Origin: DASVAL01 sp035649575
GTDB taxonomy: Bacteria > Planctomycetota > UBA1135 > UBA2386
NCBI GenBank assembly: GCA_035649575.1
Contig: DASRJH010000224.1
Span: forward strand, 1 to 47,018
Direction of reading: 5' to 3'
Length of the DNA stretch: 47,018 bases
Part shown: positions 31,658-41,383 of the stretch, piece after piece
How the letters are laid out: the number at the start of each line of letters is the position of its first letter
Position numbering within the stretch: the stretch's first letter is position 1
Position numbers and translations under genes: made by a program
The notes under the pieces: model-generated
What the model was told of the DNA's origin: nothing
What the model saw: the letters and a program-made list of their open reading frames with translations, nothing else
Databases searched by the model: none

Positions 31658-31829
31658 GCGAACCTCGGTTGGAGTCGTGTTGCGGAGGGCCCTGCGCGGC
31701 CCCAGCCGACCATCCCCGCGCGGTGGGGCAGCGTCAAGCCTTTCTGCGGCGCGTGCCCGCCAGATCCGTGCCAGCCTCGCCATCGACGAGACTCAGCTTG
31801 GCTGTCGTTCGTGGAACGAGTGGGCGGCT

Positions 31830-32309
31830 TCAGGAAGCGAGGTGCTCGCGCGCGTGCTCTGCTTCCTGGAGCAGCACACCGCCGACCGTCGTTCGCCGAG
31901 GTGCGGCCCCAGGCTGGTCGACGAGCAACACGGCGCGTTGCAGACCGTCGGGCAGCGGCGAGACCTGGGCGACCACGTACTCGTTGAGCGCCTCGAACAA
32001 CTTGAGCGCCGGGCCGATCGGCTTGTCCGCGTAGCGCATGCGCTCGAGCCACGGCCCGAACGGCAGCATCCAGGACCAGTCGTACACGCAGCCGGGGCTG
32101 CCCAACGCGGCGATCACGATGCTCGCCGCGACGACGTTTGCCTCGACGATGTGGTGCACGAGTTCGCGCGGCGTCAGGGACTCGCTGTCCTCACGACGAT
32201 CGAGGTCGGCCTCGGTCCGCCCGTCGATGTGCGCGTGGACGAGCCCCACGATGGACTTCCATGCTGCTATCGGATCCTCGGTTGGAGCTGCCATGACTCG
32301 GTCAGTCAC
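31830..32309 (-). CDS. DinB/DUF664-like four-helix protein
   Basis: A 159-residue helical protein. AAWKSIVGLVHAHIDGRTEA, LTPRELVHHIVEANVVAASI and GGVLLQEAEHAREHL fit the DinB superfamily, with three histidines (LVHHI and AEHAREH) where the metal ligands sit. Family members include thiol-dependent S-transferases and many uncharacterised proteins, so the function is unknown. GTG 32309 or ATG 32294 may start it. It begins 4 bp after the pirin stop on the same strand, so it is probably co-transcribed with pirin. Confidence 0.72.
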   Translation of the reverse strand: MTDRVMAAPTEDPIAAWKSIVGLVHAHIDGRTEADLDRREDSESLTPRELVHHIVEANVVAASIVIAALGSPGCVYDWSWMLPFGPWLERMRYADKPIGPALKLFEALNEYVVAQVSPLPDGLQRAVLLVDQPGAAPRRTTVGGVLLQEAEHAREHLAS

Positions 32310-32312
32310 CGG

Positions 32313-33176
32313 TCACGGTGCGAGTCGACCCATCTTGCCGCTTTCGTAGTCCTCGATTGCCGTTCCGATCTCGGCCTTCGTGTTCATCACGAATGGGCCG
32401 TAGCCGACGACCGGCTCGCGGATCGGCTCGCCCGAGAGCACGAGGAGCCTCGCATCGGTGGTTGCTTCGACCTTCACGGAGTCGCCGTCTCGCTGGAGGA
32501 AGGCCATCTCCATGGCCTTCGTCTCTTTTCCGTTGTCTAGGCGCACCGCACCACTCTGCACGAGCAGCATCGCCGTGTGCCCCGCCGGCAGCGGGAGTTC
32601 CACCGACCTGGTCGCGCGCATGCTGACATCCCACAGATCGATCGGCGTGAAGGTTCTGGCCGGTCCCTTCGTGCCTCGGAAGTTGCCGGCGATCACGCGC
32701 AGCGTGCCAGACGCGTCCGGTAGGGCGACCTTGGGAATCTGCTGGTCGAGCAGATCCTGGTAGCGCGGTGGCGACATCTTGTCCTTCGCGGGCAGGTTCA
32801 CCCAGAGCTGCACCATCTCGAGCGTGCCGCCCTTGCGCGTGAACTCTCGGCTGTGCATCTCTTCGTGCACGACGCCCGATGCGGCCGTCATCCACTGCAC
32901 GTCGCCGGGGCCGATCCTGCCGCCATGCCCGGCCGAGTCGCGGTGTTCGACCTCACCCTGGTAGACGATCGTGACGGTCTCGAAGCCGCGGTGGGGGTGG
33001 GGCCCGACGCCGCGCGGCTGCGCGGATGGTTCGAAGCGCGCCGGGCCTGCGTAGTCGAGCAGCAGGAACGGGCTGATGGCAGGCGCGTCGTCGTAGGAGA
33101 AGTAGGTTCGGACGGGGAATCCGTCGCCGACCCAGTGAGGGTCGGCGCCGCGCATGGTCTTGGTGACGAGCTTCAT
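32313..33176 (-). CDS. pirin family protein
   Basis: A 287-residue bicupin. The N-terminal cupin has the metal ligands in GPHPHRGFETVTIVYQGEVE and HRDSAGHGGRIGPGDVQWMT, with ASGVVHEEMH closing the set. The C-terminal cupin carries WVNLPAKDKMSPPRYQDL and LVLSGEPIREPVVGYGPFVM. Pirins are iron-binding proteins, some with quercetinase activity, others regulators or electrophile/redox sensors; the activity here is unknown. ATG 33176 fits the family start (VTKTMRGADPHWVGDGFPVR). Immediately upstream lies a degraded Ser/Thr kinase, so pirin may have taken over its promoter region. Confidence 0.92.
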   Translation of the reverse strand: MKLVTKTMRGADPHWVGDGFPVRTYFSYDDAPAISPFLLLDYAGPARFEPSAQPRGVGPHPHRGFETVTIVYQGEVEHRDSAGHGGRIGPGDVQWMTAASGVVHEEMHSREFTRKGGTLEMVQLWVNLPAKDKMSPPRYQDLLDQQIPKVALPDASGTLRVIAGNFRGTKGPARTFTPIDLWDVSMRATRSVELPLPAGHTAMLLVQSGAVRLDNGKETKAMEMAFLQRDGDSVKVEATTDARLLVLSGEPIREPVVGYGPFVMNTKAEIGTAIEDYESGKMGRLAP

Positions 33177-33243
33177 GGCCCGACTGTAGTCCGAAGTTCC
33201 ACGCTACCAAGCTGGACGCGACATGCCGCTCGTCCTTGCGCGC

Positions 33244-33694
33244 GACCAGCACGTTGCCGGGCTTGAGATCGCGGTGCAGGACGCCCTTCTGGTGCGCGTG
33301 CTGCACGCCCTGGCACACCTGCTCGAACAGGTCGATGCGTTCTCTCAGCGACAGCTTGTGCCGGTCGCAGTAGTCAGTGATCGGAATCCCCTTCGACCAG
33401 CTCCATGACGAAGAACGGCTGCCCGCGCTCGCTGGTGCCGCAGAAGACCTTGGCGATCGCGTGGTGATTCATCACCGCGAGGGCCTGCCGCTCGAGCTCG
33501 AAGCGTGCGAGCACCCCCTTGCTGTCCATGCCGAGCTTGATCAGCTTCAGCGCGACGCGGCGACGCACCGGCGTCTTCTGCTCGGCGAGGTAGACCGTGC
33601 CCATGCCGCCTTCGCCGAGCGTGTCGAGGATCTTGTATGGGCCGATCTGCGTAGGCGCCGACTCCGGTCCCGTCGTTGGCTTCTCCGCGGTCAT
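33244..33694 (-). pseudogene. Ser/Thr protein kinase remnant, frameshifted and truncated
   Basis: The frame from ATG 33694 encodes QIGPYKILDTLGEGGMGTVY then LAEQ and VALKLIKLGMD, the glycine loop and catalytic lysine of a Planctomycetota-style PknB kinase, down to PFFVMELVEG. A run of four G (33388-33391, C on the plus strand) then shifts the frame and reaches TGA at 33374. The +1 frame continues perfectly: GIPITDYCDRHKLSLRERID, LFEQVCQGVQHAHQKG, VLHRDLKPGNVLV. Similarity stops there, before the DFG motif, and the sequence runs into pirin. So the gene has a one-base insertion and has lost the C-terminal lobe and any sensor domain. The frameshift could be a sequencing error; the truncation is not. 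Confidence 0.88.
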
Positions 33695-33926
33695 GCCGGT
33701 GGGAGAGTAGCCATGATCAGCTGGTAGCGGAACGTGTGCGACGCGGTCGCGGCCGGCCGGAATGGCGCAGCGGCCCGCGCCGGCCGCAGAAACGCGCCGG
33801 AATCCCGAGGGCAGCCGATGGCGGTATTGGCCCCGGCCTCTTTGCCCCGCAGCCTTGACTCGCCGTTCGAGGGCGCACCGGCTAAGGTGCGCGAACATTC
33901 CTACCTCCAAGAGAAGCAGCCAAGCC

Positions 33927-35111
33927 ATGGGTCGTCCTGTGATCGTCGCCGCTTGCCGCACCGCGATCGGCAAGTTCCAGGGAGCACTCGCGTCGTTCAC
34001 GGCCCCGCAGCTCGGTGGCCTCGCCGTCGCCGAAGCCTTGCGACGCGCGAAGGTGCCCGCCGATCAGGTCGAAGAGGTGCTGATGGGAAACGTGCTGCAG
34101 GCCGGTCTCGGGCAGAACCCGGCGCGCCAGTCCCTGCGGGCCGCTGGCATCCCCGACGCCGCGGCCGCTGTGACCATCAACAAGGTCTGTGGCTCGGGCC
34201 TGAAGGCCGTGATGCTGGCCGCGCAGGCGATCAAGGCCGGCGACATGCGCGTCGCCATCGCGGGCGGCATGGAGTCGATGTCCAACACTCCCTACTACCT
34301 GCCGGCCGCGCGCACCGGCGCACGGCTCGGCCACAGCCAGGCACTCGACGGCATCGTGTGGGACGGGTTGTGGGACCACTACAACAACTTCCACATGGGC
34401 GCCACGGCCGAGCTCGTGGCCCAGAAGTACGGCGTGACGCGCGCCGAGCAGGATGCCTACGCCGCCGAGAGCCATCGCCGTGCCGTCGCGGCGCAGAAGT
34501 CGGGCGCGTTCGATCAGGAGATCTTCGCGGTCGAGCAGAAGCAGAAGAAGGGTGAGCCCATCGTGTTCAAGGTCGACGAAGGTCCGCGCGCGGACAGCAC
34601 CGAGCAGACGCTCGCCAAGCTGCGGCCTGCGTTCCAACCCGAAGGTGGCACCGTGACCGCCGGCAACGCTAGCTCGATCAACGATGGCGCCGCGGCCCTG
34701 GTCGTGTGCGACGAAGACTGGACGAAGAGCAACGGCATCAAACCGCTCGCGCGCATCACGGGATACGCGACGGGTGGCCTCGCGCCCGAGTGGGTCATGA
34801 TGGCTCCCGAGGTCGCCACCAAGAAGCTCTGCACGCTGCTGCGCTGCACGCCGCGCGACTTCGACCTCGTCGAGATGAACGAGGCGTTCTCGGCGCAGAT
34901 GGTGGCCTTGCGGCGCCAACTCGAAGTCGACCCCGCCAGATGGAACGTGCACGGGGGCGCCGTGGCTCTCGGTCACCCGATCGGGTGCTCGGGCGCCCGC
35001 GTCCTCACGACGCTCCTGTATGCGCTGCAGCAGCACGGCAAGACGCGCGGCCTTGCAGGCCTGTGCCTCGGCGGCGGCAACGCCGTCGTCATGAGCGTCG
35101 AGAGGATCTGA
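33927..35111 (+). CDS. acetyl-CoA C-acetyltransferase (thiolase)
   Basis: A 394-residue thiolase. C88 in INKVCGSGLKAVMLAAQ is the acylated cysteine, HGGAVALGHPIGCSGAR carries the active-site His and second Cys, and NEAFSAQ plus GGGNAVV complete the family pattern. It condenses two acetyl-CoA or cleaves acetoacetyl-CoA. ATG 33927 follows a purine-rich stretch (CAAGAGAAGC). Upstream, TAAGGT near 33881 is a possible -10 with a roughly 40-nt leader. It is the first gene of a cluster with 3-hydroxybutyryl-CoA dehydrogenase (39 bp later) and acyl-CoA dehydrogenase. Confidence 0.95.
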   Translation: MGRPVIVAACRTAIGKFQGALASFTAPQLGGLAVAEALRRAKVPADQVEEVLMGNVLQAGLGQNPARQSLRAAGIPDAAAAVTINKVCGSGLKAVMLAAQAIKAGDMRVAIAGGMESMSNTPYYLPAARTGARLGHSQALDGIVWDGLWDHYNNFHMGATAELVAQKYGVTRAEQDAYAAESHRRAVAAQKSGAFDQEIFAVEQKQKKGEPIVFKVDEGPRADSTEQTLAKLRPAFQPEGGTVTAGNASSINDGAAALVVCDEDWTKSNGIKPLARITGYATGGLAPEWVMMAPEVATKKLCTLLRCTPRDFDLVEMNEAFSAQMVALRRQLEVDPARWNVHGGAVALGHPIGCSGARVLTTLLYALQQHGKTRGLAGLCLGGGNAVVMSVERI

Positions 35112-35150
35112 TCCCGCCGCTGCGACGAATCGAAGAAGCCGACGAACTCT

Positions 35151-36022
<872 letters not shown>

Positions 36023-36023
<1 letters not shown>

Positions 36024-37198
36024 TGACGACTTCTTCCGTCGCCGCGACCGCACAGGTCACCGACTTCATGCTCTCGCCGGAGCTGCGGCAGTTCCGCGAC
36101 TACGTGGTCGACTACACGCAGAAGCACCTCGGCAACGCGGCGAGCTACGACGCCGAGACGAAGTTCCCGCGCGACCCGGTGACCGCGGCGGCCCGACTCG
36201 GCCTGTTGCGCACGACCGTGGCCAAGGAATACGGCGGCTCCGCGATGGGCAACCTCGCGAGCTGCATCATGCTCGAAGAGATCAACGCCGTCTGCGCGTC
36301 GACCGGCGTCACGATCAGCGTGCACAACTCGCTCGTGAACTCCCTGCTCGGGAAATGGTGCAACGATGCGCAGAAGCGACGCTGGTTCCCGAAGCTCGTG
36401 ACCGGTGAATGGCTCGGCGCCTACTGCCTCAGCGAGGCCTTCTCGGGTTCGGATGCGGCCGCGTTGCGTTGCGAGGCGAAGAAGGCCGGCGACCACTACG
36501 TCGTGAACGGCGCCAAGCTGTGGATCACGACCGGCAGCGAGGCGCAGCTCTTCGTCGTGTTCGCTCGCACCGCGCCCGACCGCGTGAAGGGCATCTCGGC
36601 GTTCGTCGTCGAGAAGACCTGGCCAGGCGTCAGCGTCGGCAAGAAGGAGCGCAAGCTCGGTATTCGCGCCTCTCCGACGACCGAGATCTTGCTCGAGAAC
36701 GTGAAGGTCCCGGCAGATTGCCTGATCGGGAGCGAGGGCCAGGGCTTCACGATCGCGCTCGACACGCTCGACGGCGGTCGGCTCGGCATCGCCTCGCAGG
36801 CGCTCGGCATCGCGAGAGCGGCGATCGATCTGATCCGGGCGCACCTCACGACGCAGGTCGACGCCAAAGGCCGGTCGACGTCGACGCAGCCCGACCAGTG
36901 GACGTTCGCGGATCTGGCCGCCGATCTCGATGCCTATCGCTTCCTGACCTGGCGCGCTGCAATCCTGCGCGACAACAGCGTGCGTTGCACCACGGAGGCG
37001 GCCATGGCCAAGTCGAGTGCTTCGCGTCTTTCCAACCGCGCTGCGCGGGCCGCAGTGTCGATCCTGGGCCTCGCGGGAGCCAGCGGCGTCACGGCAGCCG
37101 AACGGCTCATGCGCGATGCGCGCATCACCGAGATCTACGAAGGCGCCACCGACATCCAACGCCTCGTCATCGCGCGCGGCCTCGTGAGTCCCTCATGA
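36023..37198 (+). CDS. short-chain acyl-CoA dehydrogenase
   Basis: A 391-residue flavoprotein. GAYCLSEAFSGSDAAALRC and KLWITTGSEAQLFVVFART are the FAD and substrate loops, GFTIALDTLDGGRLGIASQA and RITEIYEGATDIQRLVIARG the C-terminal blocks. The base E373 sits in YEGATDIQ, the position used by short- and medium-chain enzymes (SCAD/MCAD). It oxidises butyryl-CoA-type substrates, passing electrons to ETF. The first 15 residues before MLSPELRQFRDYVVDYTQKH are an unusual polar extension. ATG 36023 overlaps the previous stop; the stop overlaps the SppA start (ATGA). Confidence 0.93.
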
Positions 37199-38334
37199 CC
37201 TCCTGGCCACCTCCTCCGCCACCGGGCAGCCCGCCACCCGGTGTGCCACCGCAGCCACCGCATTGGCCGCAAGCCAGCGTGCAGCCGCGCGAGTCGCGCG
37301 GCGTTGCGTTCTTCGTCGCGATCTTCCTCGGCATCCTGCTCGTGGCCTCGGCCGGGCTGAACGTGCTGCTATTGTTGCTCAGTGTCGGCAGCCTGGCCGG
37401 CGCAGGGCTCACCGGTGGCTTCGACGGCGACGGCGTCTACGACGAAGTGCACATCGCCGGCGAGCGCGGCGGTCACGCGAAGATCCTGCAGGTGCCGATC
37501 CGCGGTGCGATTGCGGAAGCGCAGAACCCCGTGTTGGGCGCCGCGGGCGGCACGCTGACCCAGATGCGGCGAGCGCTGCGGCGGGCCGCCGCGGACGAAG
37601 TGCTGGGGGTCCTGCTCTACATCGACTCGCCCGGTGGTGGCGTCACGGATTCGGACGAGATCTACCAGATGGTGCGTCGCTTCCGGCGCGAGCACCCCGA
37701 GAAGCCGGTGCTCGCGTTGTTCGGCGACATGGCGGCCTCCGGTGGTTACTACGTCGCGGCTGCCGCGCAGCGCATCGTCGCGCGTCGCACGACGATCACG
37801 GGCAGCATCGGCGTGATCATGAGCGCCTGGAACTTCACCGACGCCGCCAGGAAGCTCGGAGTCGACCAGGTCGCGATCAAGTCGGAGCGAACGCCGTTCA
37901 AGGACATCCTGTCGCTGACGCGACCGATGCGCGAAGAGGAGCGCGCGCTCCTCGTGAAGATCGTCGACGAGCTCTACGACCTGTTCGTCGATGTCGTCGA
38001 CGAGGGGCGCGACAACCTCGACCGCAGCCAGGTGCTCGCCGTCGCCACGGGCGCAATCTACACGGCCACGCAAGCGCTCGGAAACGGGCTCATCGACGAG
38101 ATCGGCGATCACGAGACGGTGCTCGCCTGGTTCGAGCAGAAGCTCAGCAAACCCGTGACGATCGTCGAGCATCGCCGGCGGACCGGTCTCGCCGACCTTC
38201 TGCTCGGCGCGGATGCGCCGAGTGTCCCGCAGAGCAGCGTCTCCTCCGCTGGCGCCATCGAGCGGTCGCTGAACAACCTGCTGACCGGCTCGACCGGTCC
38301 GCGGTTCTTGTATTTCTGGGAGGGTGGCCGTTGA
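37195..38334 (+). CDS. sppA: signal peptide peptidase SppA (S49 family)
   Basis: A 379-residue single-domain S49 protease of the short SppA type. The first 35 residues are proline-rich (PPPPPPGSPPPGVPPQPP) and probably cytoplasmic. One helix follows at about 37-67 (GVAFFVAIFLGILLVASAGL). The catalytic serine is S182 in GDMAASGGYYVAAAAQRI and the catalytic lysine K236 in SERTPFKDILSLTRP, with IDSPGGGVTDSDEIYQMV and GSIGVIM marking the crotonase-like fold. It digests leftover signal peptides at the membrane. The 4-bp overlap with the acyl-CoA dehydrogenase shows it is expressed with fatty-acid genes. Confidence 0.93.
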   Translation: MTSWPPPPPPGSPPPGVPPQPPHWPQASVQPRESRGVAFFVAIFLGILLVASAGLNVLLLLLSVGSLAGAGLTGGFDGDGVYDEVHIAGERGGHAKILQVPIRGAIAEAQNPVLGAAGGTLTQMRRALRRAAADEVLGVLLYIDSPGGGVTDSDEIYQMVRRFRREHPEKPVLALFGDMAASGGYYVAAAAQRIVARRTTITGSIGVIMSAWNFTDAARKLGVDQVAIKSERTPFKDILSLTRPMREEERALLVKIVDELYDLFVDVVDEGRDNLDRSQVLAVATGAIYTATQALGNGLIDEIGDHETVLAWFEQKLSKPVTIVEHRRRTGLADLLLGADAPSVPQSSVSSAGAIERSLNNLLTGSTGPRFLYFWEGGR

Positions 38335-38352
38335 TCGGCTCGTGACACCGAG

Positions 38353-39402
38353 ATGCACAATCTGGAACTGAGCGAAGATCAGGAGCTGATCGTCGACACC
38401 GTGGCCAAGTTCGCGGCAGACGAGGTCGCCGCGAAGGTGCTCGAGCAGGACGAGCATCGCGTGTTCGCGCGGACTGCGTTCGACGGGCTCGCCGAGCTCG
38501 GGGTGTTCGGGCTCCTCGTGGCCGAGGCCAAGGGTGGTGCGGGCCTCGGATTCCTGCCCTTCGTCGGCGCACTCGAAGCGATCGGCGCAGAGAGTGCGTC
38601 GTTGGCTCGGCTGTGGATCGGCCAGGTGCAGTGTGCCGCGCTGCTCGAGGCAGCTGGAGCCGACAGTCTCGATCCTGTGATGGCCGGCGCGACGCTCGCG
38701 ACCTTCGTCGGGCTCGAGCACGGCCTGCGGTTGCAGGGCGGGCGCCTTTCTGGCAAAGCACAGCTCGTGCCCGGTGCGACCGAGGCGGACCTGTTCGTGG
38801 TCGTGGCGCTGTCGGACGGCAAGCCCGTCATCGCGACGGTAGCTCCCGCTGCCGTCACACGCGCACCGCTGCGTTGTCTCGGTCTCGCGAGTGGGGGTTG
38901 TGCGAGCGTCGGGTTCGACGGCGCTGCCGCGACGGTGCTCGGGACCGGTGATGCCGCCGCAGCGATCAGCCGCGCCCAGTTCGCGGCCTGGGTCGGCGTC
39001 GCGGCGACCGCGGTCGGTGGCGGTCTCGCATGCGTGCAGGCTTCGAGGAAGCACGCCGCGGAACGCATCGCGTTCGGCAAGCCGCTGCTCGCGCAGGAGG
39101 CCGTCGTGCGCAAGCTCGTGGAGTGCCGCCGCCAGACCGAAGCGGCGCGGCATCTCACCTGGCACGCAGCGCGTCTCACCGACCTCGGCCAGGATGGCGT
39201 CGATGCGGCGCTGCAGGCACGCGTGCTCGCGGTGGACGCCATGGTCACCGCAGCCGACGAGGCGATCCAGATCCACGGCGGCTACGGCTACACGGTCGAG
39301 TATCACGTCGAACGCCATTACCGCGACGGCAAGACGCTCGAAGTGCTCGATGGCGGTGCGCAGGACTTGCTCAATCGCCTGGCGGCGCGTCAGTTCGCGT
39401 GA
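38353..39402 (+). CDS. acyl-CoA dehydrogenase-like protein with altered catalytic residue
   Basis: A 349-residue acyl-CoA dehydrogenase homologue. LELSEDQELIVDTVAKFAADEV, read as the N-terminal helix, precedes LGVFGLLVAEAKGGAGLGFL; the middle domain is short and weak. The C-terminal domain is recognisable: RKHAAERIAFGKPLLAQEAV, ADEAIQIHGGYGYTVEYHVE and RHYRDGKTLEVLDGG. Where active enzymes have YEGT, this has LDGG, so the base Glu is replaced by Asp (D333). It may be inactive, act on unusual substrates or pair with the other dehydrogenase. It lies 18 bp after sppA. Confidence 0.85.
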   Translation: MHNLELSEDQELIVDTVAKFAADEVAAKVLEQDEHRVFARTAFDGLAELGVFGLLVAEAKGGAGLGFLPFVGALEAIGAESASLARLWIGQVQCAALLEAAGADSLDPVMAGATLATFVGLEHGLRLQGGRLSGKAQLVPGATEADLFVVVALSDGKPVIATVAPAAVTRAPLRCLGLASGGCASVGFDGAAATVLGTGDAAAAISRAQFAAWVGVAATAVGGGLACVQASRKHAAERIAFGKPLLAQEAVVRKLVECRRQTEAARHLTWHAARLTDLGQDGVDAALQARVLAVDAMVTAADEAIQIHGGYGYTVEYHVERHYRDGKTLEVLDGGAQDLLNRLAARQFA

Positions 39403-39418
39403 GGGCGGGGTGCCTTCA

Positions 39419-40471
39419 TCAACTCGGCACGCGCTGCTGCGCCATGCCTGCCAGGTTCTGCTGCGTGCCGGTTCGCGGTCCCGATCCGTGCGGGCCCATG
39501 GTGGCCAGACAGCGCGCGACCCGCTCCGGGGTGCCGAGGTCCGTCCAACCACAGGCGGGCGCGATGCGTACGCCCAATTGTTGCGCGGAACCCGCGAGGA
39601 CGTGCCGCGAGAAGTCGCTGGCGTTCATGTGCGCGTAGAGCGACGAAAGGTCGCTTGGTGAAGTGTCGTGCGCGGTTGCGAAGGCGCGCAGCATGGCAGG
39701 CAACCTGCGCCGGTAGAGCTCGAGCATCGCAGCGGCCTGGGCCACGACGAGGAAGCTGTTCCAGACGGCACCTCGGGCCCACAGCGCTGCGGCCGTGGCT
39801 CGGTCGGGTTTCTCGACGAAGGCCGTGATGGGCAGGGTCGCCGCAGTCGTGTCGCACTGTGGTCCGACGGCTCGCTCTGGCAGGATCCACCCGTAGTCGG
39901 TCTCGACGGAGTCGGGCTCGATGCCGAGCAGGATCACGCGATTGGGCTCGGCGACAGCAGCGCGGCGCGCGGCGCGAAGCGCCTCCGCGAGCGTCCACTC
40001 GTCGGCGACGAAGTGGTCCGATGGTAGCAGCGTCACCACTGCGCCGGGATCGCGCTGCATCACGGTCAGGAGCGGAAGCAGCACTCCGGCAGTAGTGCCG
40101 CGGTTCTGCGATTGCACGACGAGTTGGCTGGAGTCGTTGCCGAACTCGCGGCGCCAGTACTCCTCGTGTTCGCTCGTGACGACGACGAGGATCTGCTGCT
40201 CGGGTGCGAGCGCAGCCGCCCTCAGCATGGCGTCGCCCAGCAACGAGCGGCCCGGCAACGAGCGATCGCCGAGCAGCGAGCAGAACTGCTTCGGAACGAT
40301 GCACCCGCGCTCATCCCTCGTGAGGCTTCCGAGACGAGTGCCGTTGCCGCCAGCGAGCACAATGGCCCAGCGATGGTCGCGTTCGACGGACGGTGTGGTC
40401 GGTGAGCCGATGACGACGCCGGGCGTCGTGATGTCGCGATCTCGCATGGGTGCTTCTCCGGCTCTTGTCAT
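39419..40471 (-). CDS. mannose-1-phosphate guanylyltransferase-like nucleotidyltransferase
   Basis: A 350-residue sugar nucleotidyltransferase. WAIVLAGGNGTRLGSLTRDE then VPKQFCSLLGDRSL is the signature loop; QNRGTTAGVLLPLLTV, VVTLLPSDHFVADEWTLAEA, ETDYGWILPER and AFVEKPDRATAAALWARGAV follow in the order of GDP-mannose pyrophosphorylases (ManC/RfbM). It lacks the C-terminal cupin isomerase domain. A short insertion duplicates LLGD-RSL-PGRSLLGD near the signature. It would supply GDP-mannose for surface glycans. ATG 40471 is used; ATG 40447 is also possible. Confidence 0.87.
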   Translation of the reverse strand: MTRAGEAPMRDRDITTPGVVIGSPTTPSVERDHRWAIVLAGGNGTRLGSLTRDERGCIVPKQFCSLLGDRSLPGRSLLGDAMLRAAALAPEQQILVVVTSEHEEYWRREFGNDSSQLVVQSQNRGTTAGVLLPLLTVMQRDPGAVVTLLPSDHFVADEWTLAEALRAARRAAVAEPNRVILLGIEPDSVETDYGWILPERAVGPQCDTTAATLPITAFVEKPDRATAAALWARGAVWNSFLVVAQAAAMLELYRRRLPAMLRAFATAHDTSPSDLSSLYAHMNASDFSRHVLAGSAQQLGVRIAPACGWTDLGTPERVARCLATMGPHGSGPRTGTQQNLAGMAQQRVPS

Positions 40472-40546
40472 GTGATCCGCGGATGGCCCCCGCGGCCTGG
40501 TGTCAGACGGTCGAGACGACGGCGGACTCGGGGTTGCCGGTCGCAG

Positions 40547-40990
40547 TCAGAGCAGGGTCCGCACGGCGGAAATGAGATCTTCGAAGTCGAGCGGCTTGTC
40601 GAACACGGCCCGCGCACCGCTCGCAAGCGCTGCCTCGTGGACCGCCTTGTCGCCGAATGCAGTGATCATGATCACCGGAGTGCCGAGGCCGCGCTGCCTG
40701 AGCTCGTCGAGGCACTGCTGACCCGAGTACGCCGGCATGCGCAGATCGGTGACGATCAGGTCGCACAGGAGCTCTGGATCCCCCGATCGGGCCATCGCGT
40801 CGATCCACTGCATGAGCTCGAGCCCGTTCTTGGCCTCGACCACGTCGTGCCCGTCGGCTCGCAAGTGGCGCCTGAGCAGTCGCAACATGCCGTCGTTGTC
40901 TTCGGCGACCAGGATACGTCCCATCCACAGGGACGTGCGGCGTGGCGCGGATGGCTCGAACTCAGGCTTTGGTTCTGTGTGGTGTTGCAT
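40547..40990 (-). CDS. stand-alone response regulator receiver protein (copy 1)
   Basis: A 147-residue single-domain receiver with a 23-residue disordered N-terminus. RILVAEDNDGMLRLLRRHLR has the acidic pair, D82 in LIVTDLRMPAYSGQQ is the phosphorylation site, T in VIMITAFGDK and K in ARAVFDKPLD complete the switch set. No output domain follows, so it works by protein contact or as a phosphate sink. It is a clear paralogue of the receiver at 44422, sharing the unusual long loop before LIVTDLRMP. ATG 40990 follows a sigma-54-like promoter at 41052-41067 and a dyad at 41181-41198. Confidence 0.9.
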   Translation of the reverse strand: MQHHTEPKPEFEPSAPRRTSLWMGRILVAEDNDGMLRLLRRHLRADGHDVVEAKNGLELMQWIDAMARSGDPELLCDLIVTDLRMPAYSGQQCLDELRQRGLGTPVIMITAFGDKAVHEAALASGARAVFDKPLDFEDLISAVRTLL

Positions 40991-41051
40991 GACCGTGTTC
41001 GCTCCCTTGGTCTTCCGTGTCGCACGACCGCGTGCAGCACGAGGGAAGTGA

Positions 41052-41067
41052 TGCACATCCCATGCCG
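41052..41067 (-). promoter_or_regulatory. sigma-54-type promoter of receiver copy 1
   Basis: On the minus strand the sequence reads CGGCATGGGATGTGCA: GG and GC are in register with TGGCACG-N4-TTGCW, with mismatches at three less critical positions. It shares GATGTGC with the stronger promoter at 44287. Transcription would start near 41041, about 50 nt before the ATG at 40990. Confidence 0.55.
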
Positions 41068-41174
41068 TCGACTCCGGCCGACGCAGAACTCCGCGAGCGG
41101 CGCATGCACGGCCCGCGGCGGTTGGCTGCGCTGCGGTTGCAGTGCTCGGGCTGATCGTGCTGCTGAGGCATCTG

Positions 41175-41198
41175 GCCCCGATGGGGCGCTTTGCCCCG
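41175..41198. promoter_or_regulatory. GC dyad, proposed enhancer site (copy 1)
   Basis: ATGGGGCGCTTTGCCCCG (41181-41198) contains the inverted repeat GGGGC-N5-GCCCC; an extra GCCCC half-site precedes it at 41175-41179. The 18-mer matches the one at 44188-44205 at 15 of 18 positions, the three differences being in the spacer. It lies about 115 bp upstream of the minus-strand sigma-54-like promoter, a normal enhancer distance. The probable ligand is the NtrC-type regulator encoded at 42826. Confidence 0.6.
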
Positions 41199-41222
41199 CG
41201 CGCAGCAGAACCGAGCCGTCTC

Positions 41223-41238
41223 GGGCACGGGCGAGGCG
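41223..41238 (+). promoter_or_regulatory. weak sigma-54-like site ahead of the histidine kinase
   Basis: GGGCACGGGCGAGGCG has GGCACG and a correctly spaced GC, but TTGC is replaced by AGGC. If used, it would give a leader of about 130 nt before GTG 41384. The dyad is only about 25 bp upstream, too close for standard looping, so confidence is low. Confidence 0.22.
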
Positions 41239-41383
41239 TGGATCGCCGCTTGGTCAACGTGCTTCGCGAGCAATCGGGAGGTTTCGTTCGCGCTGGATCG
41301 TAGCGAAGCCACAGCGCATCGACTCGCTGCCGGCCGTCGTCCGCGACCAGCAACTTCGACACCGAAGTCGTGCGCTCGGCACC

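Larger units (their letters stand above)
40991..41383. other. 393-bp divergent regulatory region of the two-component module
   Basis: No gene is supported here. It separates receiver copy 1 (minus) from the histidine kinase (plus). It holds a sigma-54-like promoter on the minus strand (41052-41067), a GC dyad (41175-41198) and a weaker sigma-54-like site on the plus strand (41223-41238). The plus-strand frame of the kinase is open through much of it, but the residues do not resemble a protein domain. Confidence 0.6.

Noticed and set aside
37369..39552. Open frame of over 700 codons on the minus strand
   Set aside because: Antisense to sppA and the second acyl-CoA dehydrogenase, both of which are well supported.
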